Assembly: GCA_905234835.1 (NCBI GenBank)
Contig: CAJOIZ010000003.1
Coordinates: 62,001-126,000 of the forward strand
Direction: 5' to 3'
Source: Paludibacteraceae bacterium
Lineage (GTDB): Bacteria; Bacteroidota; Bacteroidia; Bacteroidales; Paludibacteraceae
DNA length: 64,000 nucleotides
In this document: positions 34,901-43,085 of the stretch, piece after piece
Layout: each line of letters begins with the position of its first letter
How positions within the stretch are numbered: position 1 is the stretch's first letter
Position numbers and translations under genes: made by a program
The notes under the pieces: model-generated
What the model saw: the letters and a program-made list of their open reading frames with translations, nothing else
Databases searched by the model: none
Told to the model about the DNA's origin: nothing

Positions 34901-35779
34901 GATGCAAGCAAAGCCCTCATTGACGCAGCCCGCACTGCCTATGATGCTTTGACCTTCGACCTACAAGCCTTTGTCACCACCTTCGCTACCCTCGAAGCCG
35001 CCGAGAAAGCATACGCAGACCTGAAAGAGGCAGCAGAGAAAGAGGCTGCGGACAAGAAAGCCGCGAAGGATGTGGATGACCTGATTGCCGCTATCGGCAC
35101 AGTCGAATACACCGATGCCAGCAAAGCCCTCATTGATGCTGCTCGCACCGCCTATGACGCTTTGACAGCGGACCGGAAGACCTTCGTCACCACTCTCGCC
35201 ACCCTCGAAGCAGCCGAGAAGACCTACGCGGACTTGAAAGCCGCTGCCGAGAAAGAGGCTGCGGACAAGAAAGCTGCGAAGGATGTGGATGACCTGATTG
35301 CCGCTATCGGCACAGTCGAATACACCGACGCCAGCAAAGCCCTCATTGACGCTGCCCGCACCGCCTATGACGCACTGACTGCGGACCGGAAGGCCTTTGT
35401 TACCAAACTTGCTACTCTGGAGTCAGCCGAGAAAGCATACGCCGACCTGAAAGAGGCAGCGGAGAAAGAGGCTGCGGATAAGAAAGCCGCGAAGGATGTT
35501 GATGACCTGATTGCCGCTATCGGCACAGTCGAATATACCGACGCCAGCAAAGCACTCATTGATGCCGCCCGCACCGCCTATGATGCTTTGACAGCGGAAC
35601 AGAAGACCTTCGTTACCACTCTCGCTACCCTCGAAGCCGCCGAGAAAGCATACGCAGACCTGAAAGCCGCAGCAGAGACAGCAACCGGCACGGATGATGT
35701 CCGTAGCGATAAGGTACAAGGCACGATATGGAGGGGCATATATTCCGCTGTGAAAGATAATTTTTTGAATAATTTTTGA
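31907..35779 (+). CDS. Large BspA-like surface protein with helical repeats, sorting tail lost
   Basis: 1290 residues. Signal peptide ~1-23 (ending LQAG). Residues ~95-380 are DUF285/BspA repeats of the MxxMFxxCxxLxxLDLSxFNT type. Residues ~420-620 are LRR_5-like (ISDIAFTNCPELLSVSLP). From ~640 there are nine helical units of about 65-71 residues (IGTVEYTDxSKALIDAARTAYDALT...), resembling FIVAR/albumin-binding-like adhesin spacers. The last five are near-identical 71-residue copies. The C-terminus reaches the usual pre-tail linker (TDDVRSDKVQ) and then switches to GTIWRGIYSAVKDNF, which has no tail and is encoded by sequence also found in spacers. It was probably a surface protein; attachment may be impaired. 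Confidence 0.88.
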   Translation: MKKLYLFALAAIMAFGATMQLQAGEKKVYTEFVGNTLTYYYDDQYDNTEVRTGTVEFYNPDPMALDPVPEVRFKGYNNKIAKVVFDESMKDNNLLSMRCLFFGWDDDINDVLPLMALLSIEGLENLNTEHVIDMRGMFSYALNIEEFDLSGINTSNAKSMLGMFTGCIALTKLDVSGFDTKQVTDMSNMFATCESLEALDLSSFNTEKVTYMGFMFHGCEKLKTITFGPDFRTDKVTDMNYMFSGTAVASLDLSGFNTDNVEEMNEMFYKCASLESLDLSSFNTSKVKKMGSMFDDCSSLKSITFGKNFSAGEDCITMFMGCTSLTELVLNNFDVSRVKKMTWMFRDCSNLETIYCSKNWGDIATALTDSYGLFYGCTKLKGDNGTGYDEANANDITFAHPDGGPGAEGYFSAVFSGEKMIDGINYYLDGSTDDAQVIDLDGGDKYEGDITIPMIVSYAGNDYTVTSISDIAFTNCPELLSVSLPKSINWIEPNAFLSNPKLTAINVAAANADYSSLDGVLFNKDKTELIVYPTGKEGAYTVPDGVETILDDGFADNTHLTAVTLPASLTEIASLAFENCTGLTSITSLATTAPHAGSEAFDNVPKSIPVFVPKDGLASYKAEDEWKDFDNFITLEDKAAAEAVVAKIEAIGTVEYTDECKAKIDDARKDYDALSEGAKKVITAEQLKVLTDAEAGYEALKKAALDAVIAKIEAIGTVEYTDACKTKIDDARTAYDDLTSEQQALVSNYSKLTAAEKVYADLKKAADKAAADAVIDKINAIGTVNTSDYCKGLIDDARNAYDALTEERKALITAEQLKVLTDAEAKYAELKKAQTDLEAAVAVMGKINDIDYVAYTDECKTKIDAARAAYDALTADQKALVDNYSKLTDAEEAYANLKAAAEKEAADKKAAKEVDDLIAAIGTVEYTDASKALIDAARTAYDALTADRKTFVTKLATLEAAEKAYADLKEAAEKEAADKKAAKDVDDLIAAIGTVEYTDASKALIDAARTAYDALTFDLQAFVTTFATLEAAEKAYADLKEAAEKEAADKKAAKDVDDLIAAIGTVEYTDASKALIDAARTAYDALTADRKTFVTTLATLEAAEKTYADLKAAAEKEAADKKAAKDVDDLIAAIGTVEYTDASKALIDAARTAYDALTADRKAFVTKLATLESAEKAYADLKEAAEKEAADKKAAKDVDDLIAAIGTVEYTDASKALIDAARTAYDALTAEQKTFVTTLATLEAAEKAYADLKAAAETATGTDDVRSDKVQGTIWRGIYSAVKDNFLNNF
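34619..35683 (+). repeat. Five 213-base in-frame tandem repeats
   Basis: The block GCGGACAAGAAAGC recurs at 34622, 34835, 35048, 35261 and, with one change, 35474: exactly 213 bases apart. Each unit encodes 71 residues. The high DNA identity points to recent unequal recombination. Confidence 0.92.
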
Positions 35780-36046
35780 TCATTTTGGACCAAAAAGAAA
35801 GATACGTAAGCATCATTTGTTCAATTCGTTTAATTTGTGAACAAAAAGAGAAAGAAAATTTTTGAATCATTTTTGATAGATCATAAAACCCTAAGCATCT
35901 AAACTCATAAACTTGCCTCATATTATATGGAGGGTAATACTTAAACTTGAAATCATGAAAATTTCCTTTTCTTAAGATAGGACAACTTTTTTATGCCCTG
36001 TTTCCTAATAAAGTCGAAAAAAGAGTTTACTTTTCTTAAGAAGGTC
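35780..36046. other. AT-rich spacer with short direct repeats
   Basis: No gene. TTTTTGAATCATTTTTGAT (35859-35877) repeats the bases that encode the end of the preceding protein (35762-35780). TTTGTTCA/TGAACAAA (35816-35823 and 35838-35845) is an inverted repeat. TTTTCTTAAGA occurs twice, 64 bases apart, before the small RNA candidate. Confidence 0.65.
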
Positions 36047-36077
36047 TTGCATTTCGCCCGAAGATGTATTATCTTTG
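36047..36077 (+). promoter_or_regulatory. Promoter of the candidate small RNA
   Basis: TTG at 36047-36049, then TATCTTTG at 36070-36077 after 20 bases. It points to a start at about 36081-36084, exactly where the hairpin series begins. Confidence 0.75.
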
Positions 36078-36080
36078 CAC

Positions 36081-36210
36081 GTCATTTTAGTGGAAATGAC
36101 CTAACGCCGTGAGGCGTATTACAAGTGGCAGTCAGACGTGTTATCCGCCATGTGCACAGGCGGATATGGACGGGAAGGGACATCTATCGTACAGGATGTT
36201 TTCTTTTTTC
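36081..36210 (+). ncRNA. Candidate structured small RNA of about 120-130 nt
   Basis: A promoter, four consecutive hairpins and a T-rich terminator lie together with no ORF. Hairpin 1: GTCATTT/AAATGAC (36081-36100). Hairpin 2: ACGCC-GTGA-GGCGT (36104-36117), with a GNRA-type tetraloop. Hairpin 3: TATCCGCC/GGCGGATA (36142-36166), whose loop contains the self-complementary TGTGCACA. Hairpin 4: ACATC/GATGT followed by TTTTCTTTTTTC. I do not recognise it as SRP RNA, 6S RNA, tmRNA or a known riboswitch. A leader attenuator is less likely because pdxJ has its own promoter about 230 bases further on. Confidence 0.6.
36180..36210 (+). terminator. Terminator of the candidate small RNA
   Basis: ACATC (36180-36184) pairs with GATGT (36195-36199), extendable by G-T pairs, followed by TTTCTTTTTTC. 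Confidence 0.6.
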
Positions 36211-36231
36211 TGTTTGTGTAACAGAGTAACT

Positions 36232-36395
36232 CATAAACACCTAAACTCATAAACCAACAAATTTGCAATTTGAAATCATAAACCATAAACCATAAATCAT
36301 AAACCATAAATCATAAATTATAAACTTGAAACTCTAAACTCTCAACTCTCCAACTTCTCTCAACTATAAACTCTCAACTATAAACTATAAACTAA
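36232..36395 (+). repeat. AT-rich simple spacer repeat
   Basis: Contains AAATTTGCAATTTGAAATC, as in the spacer at 1.4 kb, then many CATAAACC/CATAAATC units, then CTCTCAACTATAAA units. No gene. Confidence 0.75.
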
Positions 36396-36412
36396 CAAAT
36401 GTGCTTTTTTAG

Positions 36413-36443
36413 TTGTACGGACATAAAATAAGCCGTATCTTTG
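36413..36443 (+). promoter_or_regulatory. Promoter of pdxJ
   Basis: TTG at 36413-36415 and TATCTTTG at 36436-36443, separated by 20 bases; the start codon is at 36467. Confidence 0.75.
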
Positions 36444-36466
36444 CCGCGCTAAAAAAACAACACGCT

Positions 36467-37180
36467 ATGACACGACTGAGTGTTAATGTGAACAAAGTGG
36501 CGACGCTGCGCAACGCACGGGGAGGCAACACACCTGATGTGGAACTCTTTGCAAGGAAGGCGCAGGAGTATGGGGCGGAAGGGATTACTGTTCACCCGCG
36601 TCCTGACGAACGGCACATCCGGCGGGAGGATGTCTTCCTGCTCAAACCGCTTGTTACGACCGAGTTCAATATAGAGGGCAATCCGCAGCCGCCTTTCGTG
36701 GATCTGGTGACGGAGATACGCCCCGCACAGGTGACGCTCGTTCCTGATGCCGAAGACCAACTCACCAGCAATCATGGTTGGGACACCCGTACCCACCTCG
36801 CCAAACTCACCACTCTCGTCCGTAAGTTCAAGCAGGCAGGCATACGCGTCAGCATCTTCGTTGACCCTGATCCCGTGATGGTTGAGTATGCCAAAAAAGC
36901 CGGTGCTGACCGCGTCGAACTCTACACAGGACCGTATGCTGAATTGTATGAGAAAGACCCGCAGCAGGCTCTTGATATGTACCGTCCCGCAGCTGAGAAA
37001 GCACGCGATTTGGGACTTGGAATGAACGCCGGACACGACCTCAACCTCCATAACCTGCGAGCTTTTGTGCAGGCGTTCCCGTGGACGGCGGAAGTGAGCA
37101 TCGGACAGGCGCTTATCGCCGACTGCCTCTATCTCGGACTGGAAGAAACCATCCGCCGTTACAAGGCTTGTCTAATATAA
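36467..37180 (+). CDS. pdxJ: Pyridoxine 5'-phosphate synthase
   Basis: Start at ATG 36467 ([20 protein letters not shown]), 237 residues; the upstream in-frame ATG lies before the promoter. PdxJ signatures: [16 protein letters not shown], the [13 protein letters not shown] phosphate-binding loop, [28 protein letters not shown] and the C-terminal [12 protein letters not shown] and [16 protein letters not shown]. It condenses 1-deoxyxylulose-5-phosphate with aminoacetone phosphate to pyridoxine phosphate, so the cell has the DXP-dependent B6 route. The exbB-exbD-tonB set follows behind an 88-base AT-rich spacer. Confidence 0.95.
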   Translation: MTRLSVNVNKVATLRNARGGNTPDVELFARKAQEYGAEGITVHPRPDERHIRREDVFLLKPLVTTEFNIEGNPQPPFVDLVTEIRPAQVTLVPDAEDQLTSNHGWDTRTHLAKLTTLVRKFKQAGIRVSIFVDPDPVMVEYAKKAGADRVELYTGPYAELYEKDPQQALDMYRPAAEKARDLGLGMNAGHDLNLHNLRAFVQAFPWTAEVSIGQALIADCLYLGLEETIRRYKACLI

Positions 37181-37268
37181 ACATATAAACTCTAAACTCT
37201 AAACTATCAATTATCAACTCTCAACTAACCAACTTCTCTAAACTTTCAACTATCAACTCTCAACTAAT
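37181..37268 (+). repeat. AT-rich simple spacer repeat
   Basis: Units like AACTCTAAACTCTAAACTAT and CTCTCAACTAACCAACTTC fill the gap between pdxJ and exbB. No promoter of the TAnnTTTG form is visible, so exbB may be read from pdxJ. Confidence 0.7.
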
Positions 37269-37958
37269 ATGTTACTTCAAATCACTACTCCCGACACCCT
37301 GGCGCAGGAAATAGCTGCCGCCGAACCCGTACAAGAGTCAATGAACGTATGGACTATGGCTTCCTACGGCGGTTGGATTATGATTATCCTCGCCCTGTTC
37401 CTTGCGTGGGCTATCTATGTGTTCGTTGAACGTCTCATCGTTCTTCACCGTGCCACCAAAGAGGACATGTCCTTTATGGACCGTATCAAAGACTATATCC
37501 ACGAGGGTAAGATGGACTCGGCTCTCAATCTCTGCCGTCAGACCAACACTCCCTCCGCACGGATGGTCGAGAAAGGTATATCCCGTATCGGCAGACCGAT
37601 GCAGGACGTACAGGTGGCGGTAGAGAACGCCGGCAACCTCGAAGTCGGCAAACTGGAGAAAGGACTCGTCATTATGGCTACCATCGCCGCCGGAGCGCCG
37701 ATGCTCGGTTTCCTCGGTACCGTCCTCGGTATGGTGCAGACGTTCTATAACATGGCGCAGAACGCATCGGGTGTCATTGAGATGAACACCCTCAGCGAAG
37801 GTATGTACCAGGCCATGGTCACCACTATCGGCGGTCTGATTGTGGGTATCATCGCCATGTTCGCCTACAATTTTATCGTGGCTCGTATTGACCACGTGGT
37901 GCGCCTCCTCGAAGGACGCACGATGGAGTTTATGGACCTGTTGAACGAACCCGCATAA
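37269..37958 (+). CDS. exbB: MotA/TolQ/ExbB-family proton channel protein
   Basis: 229 residues. Three membrane segments: ~32-52 (GGWIMIILALFLAWAIYVFV), ~135-155 (with LGFLGTVLGMVQTF, the diagnostic channel motif) and ~175-195 (TTIGGLIVGIIAMFAYNFIV). It is the pentameric channel part of the inner-membrane motor that powers TonB-dependent outer-membrane import, or a Tol-like role. exbD follows 4 bases later and a tonB-like gene overlaps that. Confidence 0.92.
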   Translation: MLLQITTPDTLAQEIAAAEPVQESMNVWTMASYGGWIMIILALFLAWAIYVFVERLIVLHRATKEDMSFMDRIKDYIHEGKMDSALNLCRQTNTPSARMVEKGISRIGRPMQDVQVAVENAGNLEVGKLEKGLVIMATIAAGAPMLGFLGTVLGMVQTFYNMAQNASGVIEMNTLSEGMYQAMVTTIGGLIVGIIAMFAYNFIVARIDHVVRLLEGRTMEFMDLLNEPA

Positions 37959-37962
37959 CCCT

Positions 37963-38370
37963 ATGGCTCTCAAAAGACGTAACCGTGTCGAGGCGACCTT
38001 CTCCATGTCCTCGATGACCGACCTTGTTTTCCTGCTTTTGCTGTTCTTCGTGATGGCAAGCACGATGTCCTCGCCCAACGACATCAAGATCAACCTGCCG
38101 CAGGCGCGCGCCAAAACCAATACCAAGCAGGTGGTAGCTAAAGTCTTTGTGGACAACCTTGGCGGCTATTCGGTAGCACTTGGACGCGAGAAACCTGTAG
38201 CGATTAACGCCGAGGACTTGGAACTCTACCTGTCATCCGTCCAGCAGCAGGACTCAACGATGTACATCGCCCTCCACGCCGATGAGGACATAGCCTATAA
38301 GGAGGTGGTACGCGTGCTCGACATCGCCAACGAACATAAAATGAAACTGGTCATTGCCACGAAGAAATGA
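37963..38370 (+). CDS. exbD: ExbD/TolR-family protein
   Basis: 135 residues: a short basic N-terminus (MALKRRNRVEATFSMSS), then the single membrane helix TDLVFLLLLFFVMASTM with the essential Asp at its start, then a periplasmic domain (INLPQARAKTNTKQVVAKVF...). It partners ExbB in the proton-driven motor. It overlaps the next gene by 4 bases (ATGA). Confidence 0.92.
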   Translation: MALKRRNRVEATFSMSSMTDLVFLLLLFFVMASTMSSPNDIKINLPQARAKTNTKQVVAKVFVDNLGGYSVALGREKPVAINAEDLELYLSSVQQQDSTMYIALHADEDIAYKEVVRVLDIANEHKMKLVIATKK

Positions 38371-39194
38371 ACGAAGACCTCCGTGCCAAAATAGAATCCG
38401 CCGTCGTCACCGCCATCGTGATGCTGCTTATTTTCCTCCTGACGTGGTATATCTACATTGAAGCACCCGTACAGGAGGAGGAAGAAGGCATTGAGGTGTC
38501 GTTTGGTGACAGCGATACAGGTGGTGGAGTACAAGAGGGACTGCTTGCCGCATCGGCGCAACCGACCCCCACTACAGCTCCCCCTGTTCCTTTTACTCCG
38601 TCCGACAACGACCTGATGACACAGGAAGACGAGTCGGCTGCGGCGCTACGCTTGGAGCAGGAAAAGAAACGCAAAGAAAAAGAGAAAGCATTGCAGGAAG
38701 AACGCCGCAAGAAGAAGGAACAGGAGGCAAGAGAGAAAGCCGAACGCGAAGCTAAAGAGAAAGCCCTCGCCGAAGAACGGGCGAAGAAACAGGCTGCCGT
38801 GGACAAAGCCAATCAGATGGGAGCACTCTTCGGCAATACCGACTCACCCGAAGGAGGCAACGGCTCCGACCGCGAATCTGCATCGTCAGGCACCAAAGGC
38901 AACCCCATTGGACATGGTAGCAGCGGAGGCAACTCGTGGAGCCTTGACGGGCGGGGCATAAGAGGCGAACTACCCAAACCGTCCACCAACTTCAAACAGG
39001 AAGGTACGGTCAAAGTCGCCATCACAGTGGATAAGGAAGGCAATGTCATAGCGGCACACGCAAGAGGAGGAACCATTTCCGATGAAATGACCAGACAATT
39101 GGCTGTCAAAGCCGCTAAGAAGGCCAAGTTCACTGACACCGACCGTCCCTCCCAACAAGTGGGAACAATCACCTATACATTCAAATTCAAATAA
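38367..39194 (+). CDS. tonB: TonB-like energy transducer
   Basis: 275 residues. One membrane helix near the N-terminus (VVTAIVMLLIFLLTWYIYI). Then a periplasmic Glu/Lys-rich coiled region (EQEKKRKEKEKALQEERRKK, ~92-150), a Ser/Gly-rich linker, and a C-terminal TonB domain (VKVAITVDKEGNVIAAHARG, ~210-275). It passes the ExbB/D motor force to outer-membrane receptors; candidates in the window are the receptor at 47.9-49.8 kb and probably a B12 receptor beyond the window end. Confidence 0.88.
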   Translation: MNEDLRAKIESAVVTAIVMLLIFLLTWYIYIEAPVQEEEEGIEVSFGDSDTGGGVQEGLLAASAQPTPTTAPPVPFTPSDNDLMTQEDESAAALRLEQEKKRKEKEKALQEERRKKKEQEAREKAEREAKEKALAEERAKKQAAVDKANQMGALFGNTDSPEGGNGSDRESASSGTKGNPIGHGSSGGNSWSLDGRGIRGELPKPSTNFKQEGTVKVAITVDKEGNVIAAHARGGTISDEMTRQLAVKAAKKAKFTDTDRPSQQVGTITYTFKFK

Positions 39195-39214
39195 ACAGTT
39201 GAACACCAAAAAGA

Positions 39215-39748
39215 ATGTCTATGAATTATCTTTTCCTTGACACCAATTTTGAAGAAATCGAAGCCGTTACCACCATTGATCTGCTGCGCCGCGCAGGCAT
39301 TGCCCTCACAACGGTAAGCGTCACAGGCAACAGGCATGTTATGGGAGCACATCAGGTGGAAGTGACCGCCGACCAGTGTATTGCCGACTGCGATTTCAGC
39401 GATGCCAATATGCTCATTCTGCCGGGAGGAGCAACACACTTGGATGAATGTCAGCCGCTTTGTGACCTGTTGCGCAAACATAACGAACAGGGCAAACAGA
39501 TTGCCGCCATTTGTGCCGCACCGTCTGTCTTGGGTAAACTGGGTATTCTGGAAGGCAAACAGGCGACCTGCTACCCGGGTTTCGAGGACTTTCTGGGCGA
39601 GAGTTTCGTAGGCGGCTTGGTGGTTGAGTCGAAGAACATCATCACTGCCAAAGGTCCCGGTTTGGCATCCGATTTCGCCTTCTGTCTCATTGAGCACCTC
39701 GCTGGCGAAGAAACCGCCGACCAGGTATATGATACCGCACAATACTGA
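39215..39748 (+). CDS. DJ-1/PfpI family protein (YajL-like)
   Basis: 177 residues, the single-domain DJ-1 length. The conserved Glu lies in NFEEIEAVTTIDLLRR, and the nucleophile-elbow cysteine is C100 in AAICAAPSVLGKLG. LILPGGATHLDEC and ATCYPGFEDFLG complete the fold. Members are oxidative-stress or glyoxalase-like chaperones; the exact role is debated. Twenty bases after tonB, probably in the same transcript. Confidence 0.9.
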   Translation: MSMNYLFLDTNFEEIEAVTTIDLLRRAGIALTTVSVTGNRHVMGAHQVEVTADQCIADCDFSDANMLILPGGATHLDECQPLCDLLRKHNEQGKQIAAICAAPSVLGKLGILEGKQATCYPGFEDFLGESFVGGLVVESKNIITAKGPGLASDFAFCLIEHLAGEETADQVYDTAQY

Positions 39749-39772
39749 TTACAAAACTTAAACTTACATACT

Positions 39773-40945
39773 ATGAATCTTAAACACTTGATACTTATTC
39801 CTTGCCTCTTACTGCCATCGTTAGTATGGGCGGAAGAGGAAGCACAGGAGAAGAAAGACTGGCAGTGGTCCGGTATAGTCGGACTGAACGCTAACGCCAC
39901 GGGCATGGTCAACTGGGCTGCCGGCGGCAAGAACAACATCACAGGCGTGGCTTTCGGCAAAGTGCGTCTGCTTTACGACAAGGACAACCTCAGTTGGGAC
40001 TCCAACCTCGATGCCGAATATGGTATGAGTTACGTGGACCAGACCTACGACAAAGTGCAGAAAGCCAGCGACCATCTCAAGTTCGACTCCAAGTTCGGAT
40101 GGGCTTTCCAGAAGCAATGGTACCTCACTGTGCAGGCGGGCTTCCAGACGCAGTTTGACCTCGGTCGCACCTACCTCGGTACAGGCGCACCCAATCCGGT
40201 CGTTTCCAACATTCTCGCTCCGTCCTACACCGATATCTCTGTCGGTATTGACTGGAAACCCAACAGCATCTTCTCCGTCTATCTTTCCCCTGTAGCAGGA
40301 CGTATTACGACGGCTTGGGTCAGCAACAGCGTCAATGAACGCTTCAAGGACTTCAACCGCGAAACGGATATGTTCGTCAATCAGACAATCATGTCCACAG
40401 CGGCTGACTACGACCTGCGCGAGGCAATGCAGGAGAAATACGGTGTGTGGCGTTACACTGACAATGGCGACAACGGATATTCCAAAGACTATAGCAACGT
40501 AAAGGCGGAACTTGGTCTGACCCTCAAAGGAACGGTCAATTATACCTACAAGGACCTCAAGGTCATGACAGGTCTGACCCTTTATACACCTTACGCTTGG
40601 GACAAGACAAAACTCTACGATGTGGTCTATCTGGATGATGCTGCTACGATGCAGACACGCATATTCTCTGACCCGCAGATAGCCAACCTCATGACAAAAA
40701 AGGGTTACAGCCTCCTTTCGCAGGACTACATAGGCTATCGTGACAACAACCGTCGCTTTGGCAATTTTGATGTGGACTGGACGGTGACACTGTCTTATCA
40801 GTTGCTCAAGTGCTTGAACGTCACTCTCTCCACGAACCTCAAGTACGTGAATGGTCTAAAGATTGCGGACAAGGACGGCAACAATCCTACAGAACGTGTG
40901 CAGTTCCTTGCTAATCTCGGACTCGGTGTCAGTTACGCTTTCTGA
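39773..40945 (+). CDS. DUF3078 outer-membrane beta-barrel-type protein
   Basis: 390 residues. Signal peptide ~1-20 (ending LVWA). The body alternates short amphipathic strands (WQWSGIVGLNANATGMVNWAAGGKNN, then VRLLYDKDNLSWDSNLDAEYGMSY) and ends with aromatic SYAF, the C-terminal phenylalanine typical of outer-membrane barrels. The W-GG-N opening is that of DUF3078, a Bacteroidota family of unknown function. Its stop overlaps the start of the coiled-coil gene by one base. Confidence 0.86.
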   Translation: MNLKHLILIPCLLLPSLVWAEEEAQEKKDWQWSGIVGLNANATGMVNWAAGGKNNITGVAFGKVRLLYDKDNLSWDSNLDAEYGMSYVDQTYDKVQKASDHLKFDSKFGWAFQKQWYLTVQAGFQTQFDLGRTYLGTGAPNPVVSNILAPSYTDISVGIDWKPNSIFSVYLSPVAGRITTAWVSNSVNERFKDFNRETDMFVNQTIMSTAADYDLREAMQEKYGVWRYTDNGDNGYSKDYSNVKAELGLTLKGTVNYTYKDLKVMTGLTLYTPYAWDKTKLYDVVYLDDAATMQTRIFSDPQIANLMTKKGYSLLSQDYIGYRDNNRRFGNFDVDWTVTLSYQLLKCLNVTLSTNLKYVNGLKIADKDGNNPTERVQFLANLGLGVSYAF

Positions 40946-41226
40946 TGCAAGTTATCGACCAGTTGGAAGCCTCTGTGCGGCAGTTGCTTGACGAGCAGGA
41001 CAAACTGCGGCAGCAAGTGACCGAGTTGCAGGACCGGAACGAAGCGATGCGCTCGGAATTGGTGCGTACGCACGGCGAAATGAACGACCTCGAACAACGA
41101 TATCGCGCCTTGCTTGTAGCTCATCAAATGTTGGGAGGAACAGAAGGAGACAGACAACGCGCCAAGGACCAATTGGCACTCATTATAACCCAAGTCAACA
41201 GGGCAATGGAAGCACTGAGAACCTGA
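40945..41226 (+). CDS. Small coiled-coil protein upstream of zapA (ZapB-like position)
   Basis: 93 residues. Residues 3-60 are a continuous heptad coiled coil (IDQLEASVRQLLDEQDKLRQ and onward), followed by QRAKDQLALIITQVNRAMEAL. No signal peptide. The gene abuts zapA (6 bases). In this phylum a short coiled-coil gene in this place is a plausible Z-ring accessory analogous to ZapB; that is an inference from context. Confidence 0.75.
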   Translation: MQVIDQLEASVRQLLDEQDKLRQQVTELQDRNEAMRSELVRTHGEMNDLEQRYRALLVAHQMLGGTEGDRQRAKDQLALIITQVNRAMEALRT

Positions 41227-41232
41227 CGGACA

Positions 41233-41535
41233 ATGGAAGAAGACAAACAAAATATAACCCTTATCCTTGATTCATTCCGCTTTGGCTTTAAAGTGGAACG
41301 CAGTAAGGAGTCCGTCTATCGCAGGGCGGCGGAACTTTGTAACAGCAGTTTTCAGAGTTACAGGAAGGCGATGCCGAAAGCCACTACCGAAATGCTGTGG
41401 GCATACGTAGCCTTGCAGATGGGATGCAACTTGTGCAACGACGCACGAGAAAAAAGTCTGCAGCCCGTTGAAGAAAGAATAAACCAAATCAACCAACTAA
41501 TACAAACACATATAAATACAAACCAAACATTATGA
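41233..41535 (+). CDS. zapA: Cell division protein ZapA
   Basis: 100 residues. The ZapA-type N-terminal domain ([30 protein letters not shown], read in parts) is followed by the long C-terminal helix ending [18 protein letters not shown]. It cross-links FtsZ filaments at the septum. It overlaps rny by 4 bases (ATGA), and the zapA-rny pair is common in Bacteroidales. Confidence 0.85.
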   Translation: MEEDKQNITLILDSFRFGFKVERSKESVYRRAAELCNSSFQSYRKAMPKATTEMLWAYVALQMGCNLCNDAREKSLQPVEERINQINQLIQTHINTNQTL

Positions 41536-43076
41536 TCACTTACATTATCGTAGCAATCGGTGCCATGCTTCTGGGTGCATTGGCGTGCTACACCTTTTTC
41601 CGATACTCAACTCGTGGAATGCTGAAGAAAGCACAGGAGGAAGCAGAGATTATCAAAAAGAACAAAATCGTTGAAGCCAAGGAGAAATTCATTGCTCTCA
41701 AGCAGGAGCATGACGGTCGTGTCCGTCAGGACGAGCAGCGCAAGCAGCAACGCGAACAGCAGCTCAACCAGCGTGACCAGCAACTCAAACAACGCGAACA
41801 ACAACTCAAAGAAGGACAAGGCGAACTGCAGCGCGGACAGAACGAAATGCAGCAGCGCGCACAGAAAATGGAACAGCAGCAGAAAGCCATTGACTTCAAG
41901 CAGCAGGAAATAGACCGTCTCCACCGTCAGGCTTTGGCACAGTTGGAACAGTCTGCCGGACTGCCTGCAGAAGAAGCGAAGAAACAGCTCATCCAGTCAC
42001 TCAAGGACGAGGCAAAAACAGACGCGATGGCGTATATCAACGAAGTGATGGACGATGCACGCCTCTCTGCCAACAAGGAGGCGAAGAAAATCATTATCCA
42101 GACCATTCAGCGGGTTGCCAGCGAAACAACAGCAGAGAACGCCGTCAGCGTCTTCCATATTGACAATGACGAAGTCAAAGGACGTGTCATTGGTCGTGAG
42201 GGACGCAACATCCGTGCTCTGGAAGCCGCGACAGGTGTGGAGATTGTGGTGGACGATACACCTGAATGTATCACCGTTTCGGGCTACGACCCCATCCGCC
42301 GCGAGATAGCCTGCTTGGCACTGCACCAACTTATTCAGGACGGTCGTATCCACCCTGCACGCATTGAAGAGGTAGTAGCCAAAGTAACCAAACAGGTCGA
42401 GGACGAGATTATCGAAACGGGTAAGCGTACCACCATCGACCTCGGTGTACACGGTCTGCACCCCGAACTCATCCGACTGATAGGCAAGATGAAGTATCGT
42501 TCGTCGTATGGTCAGAACCTGCTGCAGCACTCACGCGAGACAGCCAACCTCTGTGCCGTGATGGCTTCCGAACTGGGACTCAACCCCAAGAAAGCACGCC
42601 GTGCCGGACTATTGCACGATATAGGCAAAGTGGCTGAAAACGAAGAGGAACTGCCGCACGCAGCACTTGGTATGAAGATTTGTGAGAAGTATGGCGAGAA
42701 ACCAGACATCTGCAATGCCGTAGGAGCGCACCACGACGAGATAGAGATGGAAACACTCATTGCACCCATCGTACAGGCTTGTGATGCTATTTCAGGCGCA
42801 CGTCCCGGTGCTCGCCGTGAGATTGTGGAGACCTATGTCAAACGTCTCAATGACCTTGAGAACTTGGCGATGTCCTTCCCCGGAGTCATCAAGACGTATG
42901 CTCTGCAGGCAGGACGCGAACTGCGCGTCATCGTCGGAGCGGACAAGATTAGCGACAAAGACACCGAACTGCTCAGTTTCGACCTCGCCAAGCGCATACA
43001 AGACGAGATGACCTATCCCGGACAAGTCAAAGTGACTGTCATCCGTGAGACCAGAGCCATCAATTTCGCCAAGTAA
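41532..43076 (+). CDS. rny: Ribonuclease Y
   Basis: 514 residues. An N-terminal membrane anchor ([19 protein letters not shown]), then a Gln/Arg/Glu-rich coiled coil to ~150. A KH domain follows (~205-265, [19 protein letters not shown]) and then an HD domain with LLHDIGK (~361-367) and AHHDEIE. It is a membrane-bound endonuclease that starts mRNA decay. All domains look intact. Confidence 0.94.
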   Translation: MITYIIVAIGAMLLGALACYTFFRYSTRGMLKKAQEEAEIIKKNKIVEAKEKFIALKQEHDGRVRQDEQRKQQREQQLNQRDQQLKQREQQLKEGQGELQRGQNEMQQRAQKMEQQQKAIDFKQQEIDRLHRQALAQLEQSAGLPAEEAKKQLIQSLKDEAKTDAMAYINEVMDDARLSANKEAKKIIIQTIQRVASETTAENAVSVFHIDNDEVKGRVIGREGRNIRALEAATGVEIVVDDTPECITVSGYDPIRREIACLALHQLIQDGRIHPARIEEVVAKVTKQVEDEIIETGKRTTIDLGVHGLHPELIRLIGKMKYRSSYGQNLLQHSRETANLCAVMASELGLNPKKARRAGLLHDIGKVAENEEELPHAALGMKICEKYGEKPDICNAVGAHHDEIEMETLIAPIVQACDAISGARPGARREIVETYVKRLNDLENLAMSFPGVIKTYALQAGRELRVIVGADKISDKDTELLSFDLAKRIQDEMTYPGQVKVTVIRETRAINFAK

Positions 43077-43085
43077 CAGCTCACA

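Noticed and set aside
36081..36210. Interpretation of the hairpin series as a pdxJ leader riboswitch
   Set aside because: It has its own terminator, and pdxJ has its own promoter at 36413-36443 further downstream, so a stand-alone RNA is the simpler reading.
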